DNA from: Coriobacteriaceae bacterium
Lineage (GTDB): Bacteria; Actinomycetota; Coriobacteriia; Coriobacteriales; QAMH01
DNA length: 64,000 nt
Reading direction: 5' to 3'
Assembly: GCA_025992705.1 (NCBI GenBank)
Contig: DAJPGJ010000001.1
Coordinates: forward strand, 1,488,001 to 1,552,000
Shown here: piece by piece, positions 50,025-57,921 of the stretch
Position numbering within the stretch: position 1 is the first letter of the stretch
Layout: every line of letters starts with the position of its first letter
Made by a program: the position numbers and the translations under genes
The notes under the pieces: generated by a model
The model's input: the letters and a program-made list of their open reading frames with translations, nothing else
What the model was told of the DNA's origin: nothing
The model's database searches: none

Positions 50025-51722
50025 GTGGAAGAAGCACTATTGGGGATCGTTACGACGATCAACTCGTATCTATCTAATTACGTCCTGCTCACCTTGCTCA
50101 TCGCAATGGGCCTTTGGTTCACTATCCGCACGAAGTTCGTGCAGTTCCGCTGCTTTGGCGAGGGATGGCGCCGCATCTTCGGCGACTTCTCGCTGCGCGG
50201 CGGCAAGCAAGGCGGCGGCATGACGTCGTTCCAGGCCCTGGCCACGGCCATCGCCGCGCAGGTCGGCACGGGCAACATCGTCGGTGCCTGCGGTGCCATC
50301 CTGGTGGGCGGCCCCGGCGCCATCTTCTGGATGTGGCTCATCGCCCTTTTGGGCATGGCGACCAATTATGCCGAGGCCGTCATGGCGCAGAAGACCCGCG
50401 TGGTCGACGCCGACGGATCGGTGCATGGCGGTCCCGCCTACTACATCACCACTGCATTCAAAGGCAAGGGCGGAAAGGCACTCGCCGGCTTCTTTGCCGT
50501 GGCCGTCATCATCGCCCTGGGCTTCATCGGCCCCATGGTGCAGTCCAACTCCATCGCCGCGACCATGAACACGGCGTTCTCCATCGAGCCGTGGATGATC
50601 GGCATCATCATCGCCGTACTGGCTGGATTCGTCTTCATCGGCAACATCCACCGCTTGGCATCCATCACCGAGAAGATGGTACCCATCATGGCCGTGCTCT
50701 ACGTGGTGGGCTCGATCGTGGTGCTCATCATGAACTGGCAGAATATCCCCGATGCCTTCGCGCTCATCTTCCAGTGCGCCTTTAGCCCGGAAGCCGGAAT
50801 CGGCGGTGCGTTCTTCGGCATCGTCGCGGCCATCACCTATGGCGCCAAGCGCGGCCTGTTCTCCAACGAGGCCGGCATGGGCTCCACCCCGCACGCCCAC
50901 GCGCTCGCCGAGGTGCGCGACCCGCACGAGCAGGGCGTCGTCGCCATGATCGGCGTCTTCATCGACACGCTCGTGGTCGTCACCATGACCGCGCTCGTCG
51001 TCATCTCCACCCTCTACGTGGGCGATGGCGCGCTGGCCAAGGCTTACGAGGACGCCGGCAAGTACGACACCGTCGTCGAGTTCGTGCAGGCCGAAGGCGA
51101 CGCCATCGGCGAGGGCATGGTGATTTCGGACGGAGCGCTCGTCAACGCGAAGGGCGATACGATCCTCACCGATGACGACATGAACGACCCCGCCGCCCTG
51201 GCCGCGGCCGTCGGCTTGGACAACGGCAACATGGCCCAGGTGGCGTTCAGCCAGTTCTTCACCACCAACGGCGGCAACATCTTCGTCGCCATCTGCCTGC
51301 TGTTCTTCGCGTTTTCGACGATCCTCTCGTGGAACCTGTTCGCGAAGCTCAACTGGGAATACCTCTTTGGCAAGAAGACGATTCTCATATTCGCCTGCAT
51401 CTGCACGTTCTTCGTGTTCCTGGGCGCGGTGCTCAAGATCGACCTCGTCTGGGAGTTGCAGGACATGTTCAACCAGCTGATGGTGCTTCCCAACGCCATC
51501 GCGCTGTTTGCGCTGACCGGCTCGATTCTCGCCATCGCCAACGCCAAGCACGACAAGAAGGCAACCGACGTTCACGCCGAGCATGCCGAGGAAAAGGCCT
51601 GGGCCGAAGCCGAGCGCGCAGCCGAGGGTGCGCTTCGCGCCGAGGAGGACGACGCCACCCGCGAGATCCTCGTGGAACGTGGCGACTACATGGGCCGCGA
51701 GGAGGACGACAAGGACGAGTAA
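50025..51722 (+). CDS. Sodium:alanine symporter (AgcS family)
   Basis: A 565-residue transporter with about 11 helices. Signatures: GGMTSFQALATAIAAQVGTGNIVGACGAILVGGPGAIFWMW, VHGGPAYYI, GLFSNEAGMGSTPHAHA. It has an acidic 80-residue insert between late helices and a 45-residue charged tail (AEEKAWAEAERAAEGALRAEEDD) not usual for the family. The start is GTG at 50025 after AAGGGAA; the frame upstream is open but crosses a promoter-like gap. It should import alanine or glycine with Na+. Confidence 0.9.
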   Translation: MEEALLGIVTTINSYLSNYVLLTLLIAMGLWFTIRTKFVQFRCFGEGWRRIFGDFSLRGGKQGGGMTSFQALATAIAAQVGTGNIVGACGAILVGGPGAIFWMWLIALLGMATNYAEAVMAQKTRVVDADGSVHGGPAYYITTAFKGKGGKALAGFFAVAVIIALGFIGPMVQSNSIAATMNTAFSIEPWMIGIIIAVLAGFVFIGNIHRLASITEKMVPIMAVLYVVGSIVVLIMNWQNIPDAFALIFQCAFSPEAGIGGAFFGIVAAITYGAKRGLFSNEAGMGSTPHAHALAEVRDPHEQGVVAMIGVFIDTLVVVTMTALVVISTLYVGDGALAKAYEDAGKYDTVVEFVQAEGDAIGEGMVISDGALVNAKGDTILTDDDMNDPAALAAAVGLDNGNMAQVAFSQFFTTNGGNIFVAICLLFFAFSTILSWNLFAKLNWEYLFGKKTILIFACICTFFVFLGAVLKIDLVWELQDMFNQLMVLPNAIALFALTGSILAIANAKHDKKATDVHAEHAEEKAWAEAERAAEGALRAEEDDATREILVERGDYMGREEDDKDE

Positions 51723-51741
51723 GCGCTGTGAGACATGCTAT

Positions 51742-51781
51742 CAAGGGGATGCCGGTCACGAGAATGTGGCCGGCATCCTTG
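51742..51781 (+). terminator. Hairpin terminator after the symporter
   Basis: CAAGGGGATGCCGGTCAC pairs with GTGGCCGGCATCCTTG with one bulge. It lies 20 bases after the stop codon. Confidence 0.6.
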
Positions 51782-51878
51782 CGTATGCAGGCTCGTGCGA
51801 TTGCGCTCGCCCTTCGCTGGAACGCTAGAGAAACGCGAAAAAGCGACAGGCAAGCCTAGCGCAATGGCGGAATGCAGC

Positions 51879-52196
51879 CTAGACGTGCTCGTGATCAGCG
51901 TCGTAAGGCAGCTTTCCGACGAGCTGCTCGTACTCGCGTACGAGTTGCGTGCCCTCGTGGTTTCCGAACGCGTTGATGTGCTTTTTGAGCTCGTGGGCGA
52001 ACTGCTTGGGCGGCCACTCGCGGTAGGACTTGTCATTGCCCTCCTCCTTCATGACCGCGCGAGCCCATTCCTGGGCCTTGTCGGCGGCCTTCCTGAGGTC
52101 GTTCGTGACGAGATCCTGGTCCTTTAGCGAATCCATCTGTGCGATGACGCGTTCCTGCATCTCCACGATCTTATGTAAAAGCTCCTTGTCAGCCAT
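51879..52196 (-). CDS. Small helical hypothetical protein
   Basis: A 105-residue protein, charged and largely helical (ELLHKIVEMQERVIAQMDSLKDQDLVTNDLRKAADKAQEW). No family recognised. GGAGG precedes the ATG by about six bases. It is convergent with the symporter gene. Confidence 0.6.
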   Translation of the reverse strand: MADKELLHKIVEMQERVIAQMDSLKDQDLVTNDLRKAADKAQEWARAVMKEEGNDKSYREWPPKQFAHELKKHINAFGNHEGTQLVREYEQLVGKLPYDADHEHV

Positions 52197-52339
52197 GATG
52201 GCCTCCTTCGTTTGTGTGCTGATGTATATATTCTATTCCAAGAATGAAGAATGAGACAATGGAATCTGATATGTCATCTTTCCCGAATACCGAGATAGCG
52301 ATGCAGTATCCTACGAACAGAGCAACGGACTGGAGATGA

Positions 52340-52540
52340 ATGACCATGGTTGACGAATCACTCGAGAGATACCGGGAGATGCGCGACGACGTCGTGCGGG
52401 AGTTCGACGAGGTAATTGCGCGCCTTGACGAGCTCAAGGCCGCCGGCAAGTTCAAGACCGTCACCTACAAGCAGCTCTTCGCCCGCAAGATGACGTTGTC
52501 GGCCATGCTGGACATATACCGCGAACACGGGTTGCTGTAG
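52340..52540 (+). CDS. Small helical hypothetical protein
   Basis: A 66-residue, mostly helical protein (SLERYREMRDDVVREFDEVIARLDELKAAGKFKTVTYKQLFARKMTL). A second ATG at 52346 is a little better spaced from GGAG. No recognised domain. Confidence 0.55.
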   Translation: MTMVDESLERYREMRDDVVREFDEVIARLDELKAAGKFKTVTYKQLFARKMTLSAMLDIYREHGLL

Positions 52541-52601
52541 AGGAACTACTGACATCACGCATCTCGATGCGATAGCAGCGTCAACTATATCCTGAACGAG
52601 G

Positions 52602-52607
52602 TATAAT
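52602..52607 (+). promoter_or_regulatory. -10 box TATAAT before the DJ-1 gene
   Basis: A consensus TATAAT about 40 bases before the ATG; the -35 is weak (CGTCAA at 17 bp). Confidence 0.5.
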
Positions 52608-52647
52608 GAACTTGCTAATCAAGTGCCATTCAGGGAGATGACCCGAC

Positions 52648-53223
52648 ATGAATTCCAGTCAAGGCAGCGATATGCCAAAGCGTGTCGCCATCCTCGCCGC
52701 CGACGGCTTCGAGGAAATCGAGCTCGTGGTGCCCTTCGACATACTGCGCGAAGCGGGACTCGAAGTGGACCTCGTGAGTGTCAACGGAGCCGCGCAGGTC
52801 ACGGGCACCAATGGACTCGTTATCGACGGCTGCGTGCCCCTGGAGGGATACGACTTTTCCGCAACCAGCGCCCTTGTGGTCCCTGGTGGGTCCGGCTACG
52901 CCCCCATCGAAGCATCCGAGAAGGCGACGGAGCAGATCAGGGCCTTCGGGAGTAACCCCGACAAGGTGCTTGGTGCCATATGCGCCGGCGCATCCATTCC
53001 GGGCAAGCTGGGTCTCTACAAAGGCAAGAAATACACGGTCGTCCCCGGCATGGACGGCGACTTTGGCGGATTTCTCGAGAAGAAGCATGCAGTGGTCGAT
53101 GGCAACGTCGTCACGGGCATCTCCGTGGGCGGTGCCTTCGAGTTCGCGTTTGACCTCGTTACTCGCATTTGCGGAGAGAACGTGGCGAAGAAGCTGCGCA
53201 GGCAGACCTTCTGGAAGATCTAG
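52648..53223 (+). CDS. DJ-1/PfpI family protein
   Basis: A 191-residue class I amidotransferase-like protein with the nucleophile elbow AICAGAS (C112) and the conserved acidic residue E23 (DGFEEIE). The family includes deglycase/chaperone DJ-1 and the protease-like PfpI; the biochemical role is not settled. AGGGAG lies ten bases before the ATG; the ATG at 52672, just before PKRVAILAADGFEE, is an alternative. Confidence 0.88.
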   Translation: MNSSQGSDMPKRVAILAADGFEEIELVVPFDILREAGLEVDLVSVNGAAQVTGTNGLVIDGCVPLEGYDFSATSALVVPGGSGYAPIEASEKATEQIRAFGSNPDKVLGAICAGASIPGKLGLYKGKKYTVVPGMDGDFGGFLEKKHAVVDGNVVTGISVGGAFEFAFDLVTRICGENVAKKLRRQTFWKI

Positions 53224-53385
53224 GAAAAGGCGTGCTGTCCAGCGTGGGTGGATGTTGACGGATTGAAGCGCCTGATGCTGTAAGCGATATAAAATGCCTT
53301 GTTGTATGGAAATGGGCGTGCGAAGTCCGGCCTGTGAGAGCACATCGATGGGTTAAAGGATAGCCGGCCAAAAGCGGCTGCTATT

Positions 53386-53586
53386 CTATGTCATTGTCCC
53401 ATCTGCTTCTAATTCATCGAGATGCCTGAGGGCATCGAAGTAATGCTTCTTATACTCTTCAGATGCATTTTCTCTGACAATATCATCCATATCTGGCTCG
53501 TAATCGTCAGTAAGCAAGCTGAGATACATGTCAAACATACGTTGGCTCTCTGCCTTGTATTTATATGAATCTGTGTCTCTAAACAT
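53386..53586 (-). CDS. Small acidic hypothetical protein
   Basis: A 66-residue acidic, helical protein (DSYKYKAESQRMFDMYLSLLTDDYEPDMDDIVRENASEEYKKHYFDALRHLDEL). GAAGGG precedes the ATG. The DNA is visibly less GC-rich than the rest of the window. No family recognised. Confidence 0.55.
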   Translation of the reverse strand: MFRDTDSYKYKAESQRMFDMYLSLLTDDYEPDMDDIVRENASEEYKKHYFDALRHLDELEADGTMT

Positions 53587-53664
53587 CCGCAAACCCTTCA
53601 GCAATTATCTTATAGAAATCGTTAGTTTGGCTGTCAGTCGGGGCATCACTGATCCGAAACTAAA

Positions 53665-53856
53665 TCAAAGAAGGCATTGTTCAAGGTATTCGCCCGGCAT
53701 ATCTTCGCCCTTTTTCAAACCTAGCTTCTTGACCATATCCGCGTATTTCCTCACGCTGTACGGGCAGGGGTCATCTTCGTCATAGACGCAGAAAACACCA
53801 TCAGGGGCAAGGTCATCAAGACCCTCTGCTATGTATCCGACTTCTTCCTTGTCCAC
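53665..53856 (-). CDS. Small hypothetical protein
   Basis: A 63-residue acidic protein starting at GTG (GGAGAGG six bases before). Contains GVFCVYDEDDPCPYSVRKYADM. No family recognised. Part of the AT-richer patch. Confidence 0.5.
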   Translation of the reverse strand: MDKEEVGYIAEGLDDLAPDGVFCVYDEDDPCPYSVRKYADMVKKLGLKKGEDMPGEYLEQCLL

Positions 53857-53955
53857 GTGTGCCTCTCCATCAAAACCGCTGCGTTACCATCACCAGTTTG
53901 ACTATTGACCAGAATGCTACTGCTCAGAAAACGGGGATCTATCTCACCGTAATCC

Positions 53956-54117
53956 CTAGTCCTGAAACGCGCCAGCAAGATCCTGCGTGATCTTCTTTAC
54001 CTCATCGAGCGTCTTGGCGCTTTCGACCCTTCCGAGCTGAAGCAATATCAACCTCTTTATGGTCTCTTTATGGTCTCGACCCCCCCCCCGGGGGGGGCAT
54101 GTCGCTTTCCCTCTCAT
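53956..54117 (-). CDS. Small ORF carrying a C8G10 tract, possibly phase-variable
   Basis: A 53-residue frame, MRGKATCPPRGGGRDHKETIKR then a helical end (LGRVESAKTLDEVKKITQDL). AAAGGAG lies 12 bases before this ATG and eight bases before another ATG at 54121, whose frame stops after ten codons past the tract. A change of one base in the tract (18 to 17) would put the 54121 start in frame with the same C-terminal part. An 11-bp tandem repeat (CTCTTTATGGT) follows within the gene. Confidence 0.4.
   Translation of the reverse strand: MRGKATCPPRGGGRDHKETIKRLILLQLGRVESAKTLDEVKKITQDLAGAFQD
54080..54097. repeat. C10G8 homopolymer tract
   Basis: Ten C followed by eight G on the plus strand, an extreme low-complexity palindrome. 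It is a hotspot for slippage in vivo and for sequencing error. Confidence 0.9.
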
Positions 54118-54196
54118 CCATGGCAAATGCTCCTTTCCCGTTTGATTGCCAGCCATAATGCACTGCTTAGAAGCCGCGAAACGTCTGTGTGTGGTA

Positions 54197-54679
54197 TCAG
54201 ATGACACAGCCATGCATAGGAACTCCGTGTTCCTTGCGATAGGCTATGTCGTCGCAAACGAGACCGGTCACATAGGCACCGCGCTCTGCTTCTGTCAGGT
54301 TCTCAAGCTTCGCGATCTTTTTGGACTCAACTTCAGGGTCGAGGGTGATCTTTATGAGCTTCACCTCTTCCTCGGTATTCTTGCGCCCGCCCCATGTGTC
54401 GTTGCAATTGATGATGCATTTCCTATCAAGGATTCCGGCATCGAGAGAAAGCAACATGGAAATGTAGCAGCCAGGAGAGCATATACGCGACACGAAATCG
54501 TAGATTCCCGGGCATCCCTGCTCGTCTATGGGAATGTCGTATGAAACGATTCGACGATTTCTGGCTCCCTCAGCAACCTCCGCAAAGAAATTGCCAAGAC
54601 TGCGATTGATACGCGCAGCAATCTGCTTTCGATATCCGATGCACAAGGCCGTAAGCGTTACGAATAGCCAGAAATACAT
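54197..54679 (-). CDS. Hypothetical membrane-anchored protein
   Basis: A 160-residue protein with an N-terminal hydrophobic helix (YFWLFVTLTALCIGY), then a soluble domain with six scattered cysteines (CPGIYDFVSRICSPGCYI, RKCIINCND) of no recognised family. AAAGGAG lies ten bases before the ATG. In the AT-richer patch. Confidence 0.55.
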   Translation of the reverse strand: MYFWLFVTLTALCIGYRKQIAARINRSLGNFFAEVAEGARNRRIVSYDIPIDEQGCPGIYDFVSRICSPGCYISMLLSLDAGILDRKCIINCNDTWGGRKNTEEEVKLIKITLDPEVESKKIAKLENLTEAERGAYVTGLVCDDIAYRKEHGVPMHGCVI

Positions 54680-54848
54680 GTCAGTCGACTCCTTTCAGGC
54701 AGACCGAATCGAGAGATGACATCGAGGCCACCATCCGATAATTCCAAAGCTCGGCCATGATGACGAACGACCCTTTCACCATGTATTCTAAACAGAACGA
54801 GGAAATTCACTGTCCCATACATGGGACTTAGCCAATACGGATTGTCAC

Positions 54849-54876
54849 TTTGGATAAGGGAGCGTAATGCTAGAAT
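54849..54876 (+). promoter_or_regulatory. Promoter of the GNAT gene
   Basis: TTTGGA, a 16-base spacer, then TAGAAT preceded by TGC (extended -10). It lies about 35 bases before the ATG. Confidence 0.5.
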
Positions 54877-54909
54877 GCGGCGAGCCATAACGGGAGAGAA
54901 GGATACCCA

Positions 54910-55359
54910 ATGCAGATCACGATGCCGCAAAATCGCACTGACATGCTGGTGGAGGAGTTGACGTCCGTGTGGCGCGCATCCGTCGAGGCGACGCATGACT
55001 TCCTGGGTGAACAGGACGTCGAACGAATCGCGCAATACGTGCCGGAGGCGATACGCGCGGTTCGCATCCTCGTGACGGCATGCGATGACAACGGACATGC
55101 GCTGGGCTTTGCCGGCGTAGATGACGGAAAGCTTGAAATGCTCTTCATCGACCCCGCATATCGCGGTAAAGGCGTGGGAGCGACGCTTTTAAACTTCACG
55201 GTGCACGAGCTGGGAGTCACAACCGTGGACGTGAACGAGCAAAACGCCCAGGCCCGAGGCTTCTACGAACACGAGGGTTTCGAGGTCGTCGGACGATCGG
55301 AGACCGACGAGCAGGGCGAGCCCTTCCCCATCCTGCACATGCACCTGAAAGCACGATGA
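54910..55359 (+). CDS. GNAT-family N-acetyltransferase
   Basis: A 149-residue acetyltransferase. The acetyl-CoA loop is RGKGVGATLL (near residue 86); VNEQNAQARGFYEHEGFEVVGRSE is the conserved end. Beginning ELTSVWRASVEATHDFL resembles the YjaB/ElaA-type group acting on small substrates. Substrate unknown. GGGAGAAGG before the ATG. Confidence 0.88.
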   Translation: MQITMPQNRTDMLVEELTSVWRASVEATHDFLGEQDVERIAQYVPEAIRAVRILVTACDDNGHALGFAGVDDGKLEMLFIDPAYRGKGVGATLLNFTVHELGVTTVDVNEQNAQARGFYEHEGFEVVGRSETDEQGEPFPILHMHLKAR

Positions 55360-55400
55360 CTTTGTAACTAACACACTTGCTGGCACGGCATCTCGCAACC

Positions 55401-55772
55401 CTAACGCCGCATTCTTGCCTGGACCGCGGACGGAAGCTCCTCGTACTGCACCTCGCGCCACTCCGTAACACCGCGGACGGGAAGGACGTTGAGTCGCAGG
55501 TACGCACCTTCCCGAAGCTGGCGTTCCGTGCCGAAGCTCAGGTCTTGCACGCTTCCGTTCTCGTCATAGGAAGGCAGCGTGTAGAGCAGCGGCATGCCAC
55601 CCGTGAAGTCGATGACGCCACCATCCGACTCTTGCTCCCGAACCTGCGTGTTATCGACTTGCGTGTAATACGTTCCGCTCGCCATCCCGGGGATGAGTCC
55701 CCAGCGAAAGCCGACGACGGCGACCGCGGCAACCAGTACCACGGCCGCGATAACGGCTACCCTCTTACCCAT
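55401..55772 (-). CDS. YxeA-family (DUF1093) exported protein
   Basis: A 123-residue protein with an N-terminal hydrophobic segment (VAVIAAVVLVAAVAVVGF, residues 5-22) and the YxeA-like domain: GTYYTQVDN, then L-P-S-Y-D-E-N-G and an AYLRLNV...VTEWREVQYEELP end. Secreted or membrane-anchored; function unknown. GGAGG eight bases before the ATG. Confidence 0.8.
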   Translation of the reverse strand: MGKRVAVIAAVVLVAAVAVVGFRWGLIPGMASGTYYTQVDNTQVREQESDGGVIDFTGGMPLLYTLPSYDENGSVQDLSFGTERQLREGAYLRLNVLPVRGVTEWREVQYEELPSAVQARMRR

Positions 55773-55940
55773 CTTTTGCCTCCTCGCAAACGAATCCGCA
55801 ACCCAAGACCATGTATCCATCCTAGAAACGGCAGATAACAGCCACCATCGAACCCGCTTACGCTTGCCTAACGATTTTGCAAGGTTGGATAACCCGGTGC
55901 CATATACAATGGATGACCGTAAATCAGAAAGGACACCCCC

Positions 55941-56837
55941 GTGCGCATGCCCGTCGCAGTCCTGACGCTCCTCGTGGGCGCGCTGCTCTTCATAGGCACC
56001 TATACCGCCACGCCGTACGGCTCCACAGCCACGGCGCAGGACGTCCGCGCATCCACCCTCGACAAGGCGGTCGCCGCCACCGAGGAGGCACGCGTGCAGC
56101 TCCTCGCATCGTACGAGGTCACACCCGGAACTTACGTCGATCGTGGCTTCCTCGTCGATAACGTGCTCCATGCAGGCAACCTGGGCGACATCCACTTCAG
56201 CCTCCTCGTGCCCGAGAGCTATGACGTCACGCGGCCCGTGTCGCTCTTCGTGACGCTTCCCGCCGAACCAGGTCTCTACTACCAGGGCGCTGGCGCAAAC
56301 CTGCAGGTGGAGGAGTTCGCGTTTACCGCGCAGGGCTACGACCCCAACATGATCATCGTCGCACCGCAACCCAATGATTGGACGCAAACCTCGGCCAATC
56401 AGATCGTCGAGTTGACCGAATACCTGCTGCTCGCCTATGAAATCGACCCCGAGCGCGTCTACCTCGAAGGCTACTCCTACGGCGGCGAGACCTTGTCGCT
56501 CGTCATGGACACCAAGCCGCAACTCTACCGCGCCGCACTGCATCTCGCCTCGCAGTGGGATGGGGATGTCGAGGCCCTGGCCACTGCACGGATACCGCTA
56601 CGCATCTCGCTGGGCGACAACGACGAGTTCTACAGCGTCGAGGCCGCGCAAAGGGTCGTCGATGAGCTGCGTGCCCTCTACGAGGCACAGGGGCTCAGCG
56701 AGGAGGAAATCAACCGCCTGGTCGTGTTCGACGTGAAGCCGGCGTCGTACTTCTGGGACCCAAACGAGCAACATGGCGGCGGCAGCCCCCGCATGGCACG
56801 CGACCCCGAAGTGCTCGGCTGGCTCTTCGCACAGTAG
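55941..56837 (+). CDS. Secreted alpha/beta-hydrolase esterase
   Basis: A 298-residue hydrolase with an N-terminal signal/anchor helix (VAVLTLLVGALLFIGTY). Nucleophile S179 in GYSYGG, acid D226 or D228 in GDNDEF, histidine H278 in NEQHGGG: a complete triad. It resembles the PHB-depolymerase/prolyl-oligopeptidase-like secreted esterases. Start GTG at 55941 with AAAGGA seven bases before. Confidence 0.82.
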   Translation: MRMPVAVLTLLVGALLFIGTYTATPYGSTATAQDVRASTLDKAVAATEEARVQLLASYEVTPGTYVDRGFLVDNVLHAGNLGDIHFSLLVPESYDVTRPVSLFVTLPAEPGLYYQGAGANLQVEEFAFTAQGYDPNMIIVAPQPNDWTQTSANQIVELTEYLLLAYEIDPERVYLEGYSYGGETLSLVMDTKPQLYRAALHLASQWDGDVEALATARIPLRISLGDNDEFYSVEAAQRVVDELRALYEAQGLSEEEINRLVVFDVKPASYFWDPNEQHGGGSPRMARDPEVLGWLFAQ

Positions 56838-56842
56838 CGCCC

Positions 56843-57814
56843 ATGACTCCGTTCGAGCATTACATGTATGTCCTGGAGTGTGGAGACGGCAGCCTCTACA
56901 CGGGCTATACCACCGATGTCGACGCCCGCGTAGCCGCGCATCAGGCAGGGACCGGCGCCAAGTACACGAAGGCCCATGCACCCGTGCGGCTCGTCGCGCA
57001 GGCACGCTTCTACTCGAAGGAGCGCGCCATGAGCGCGGAGGCACGCTTCAAGCAGCTCGACCGTGCGAACAAGGACGCGCTGCTCGCCAAGGCAGCGAAT
57101 ACGCCGCTGGAAGACGTGCTATGCGACGAGCTTCCCGGCTTTGGCGAGGACACGGCCAGCGAGTTCGTATGTCGCAGTCTGGCACGCAACGTTGACCTGG
57201 ACTATCGCGACTTCCATGCACGCCTCGTGCCCACCGTGGACAAGAAGATCATCGCCGGCGTCAGGACTCCCGCCCTGCGCACGATCGCCAAGGAGCTCGT
57301 GAAGCGCGATGACGTCGACGCGTTCCTCAAAACGCTTCCCCATCGTCTGTTCGACGAGAACCAGGTGCATGCCTTTGCCATCGGATTGGAGAAGGACTAC
57401 GACGCGGCCCTGGCGCTTTACGAACGCTTCCTGCCCTTCGTGGATAATTGGGCAACCTGCGATCAGCTGCCGGTCAAGGTATTTGCCAAACGTCCCGACG
57501 AGACGCTCGAGCACATCGAACGCTGGCTCGCATCAAAGCATTGCTACACGATTCGTTTTGCCATGGGTGCGCTCATGCGCCTCTATCTCGACGAGCTATT
57601 CGACGAGCGCTTTCTCGATTCGGTTGCGCACACGCGCATGCCCAACACCGCCGAAAACCCCGCCAGCGAAGACGATGTCTATTACGTTGACATGATGCGT
57701 GCCTGGTACTTTGCCGAAGCGCTTGCGAAACAGGAAACGTCCGCGCTTCCGTATCTCGAGCTGCAGGGCGATGAGGCGTTGCTTGACGAATGGACGCGCC
57801 GCAAGGCAATATAG
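56843..57814 (+). CDS. GIY-YIG nuclease domain fused to AlkD-type DNA glycosylase
   Basis: A 323-residue two-domain protein. Residues 5-85 are a YhbQ-type GIY-YIG domain (YMYVLECGDGSLYTGYTTD, with R29 and E67 in the active-site positions). Residues about 100-323 are an AlkD-like HEAT-repeat glycosylase (GVRTPALRTIAKELVK, FLPFVDNWATCDQL, YVDMMRAWYFAEALAK). TAG at 57812 interrupts the family end: the frame continues as KAIESRRITSEMKGYLRTLR up to 57876. The upstream esterase stop is five bases before the ATG. Confidence 0.87.
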   Translation: MTPFEHYMYVLECGDGSLYTGYTTDVDARVAAHQAGTGAKYTKAHAPVRLVAQARFYSKERAMSAEARFKQLDRANKDALLAKAANTPLEDVLCDELPGFGEDTASEFVCRSLARNVDLDYRDFHARLVPTVDKKIIAGVRTPALRTIAKELVKRDDVDAFLKTLPHRLFDENQVHAFAIGLEKDYDAALALYERFLPFVDNWATCDQLPVKVFAKRPDETLEHIERWLASKHCYTIRFAMGALMRLYLDELFDERFLDSVAHTRMPNTAENPASEDDVYYVDMMRAWYFAEALAKQETSALPYLELQGDEALLDEWTRRKAI

Positions 57815-57876
57815 AAGGCCATCGAGAGCCGACGCATCACCAGCGAAATGAAGGGCTACCTGCGCACCCTGCGTTA
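57812..57876 (+). other. Conserved C-terminal 20 codons beyond the amber stop
   Basis: After TAG the same frame reads KAIESRRITSEMKGYLRTLR and ends at a second TAG (57874-57876). AlkD-family proteins end with this segment, normally joined through a glutamine (NKAIQK). CAG to TAG is the single change needed. Confidence 0.7.
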
Positions 57877-57909
57877 GAACGCGTCAAGCCCCCATCCTCC
57901 TCATCGCGC

Positions 57910-57915
57910 TACAAT
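57910..57915 (+). promoter_or_regulatory. -10 box TACAAT, leaderless brnQ start
   Basis: TACAAT stands six bases before the ATG, and there is no ribosome binding site; transcription would start at or next to the ATG. Confidence 0.5.
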
Positions 57916-57921
57916 GCTCAC

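Noticed and set aside
53224..53385. tRNA or small RNA gene between the DJ-1 gene and the orphan patch
   Set aside because: Some stem-like pieces (AGCCGG/GCGGCT), but no cloverleaf, no T-loop GGTTCRA, and no clear terminator; left uncalled.
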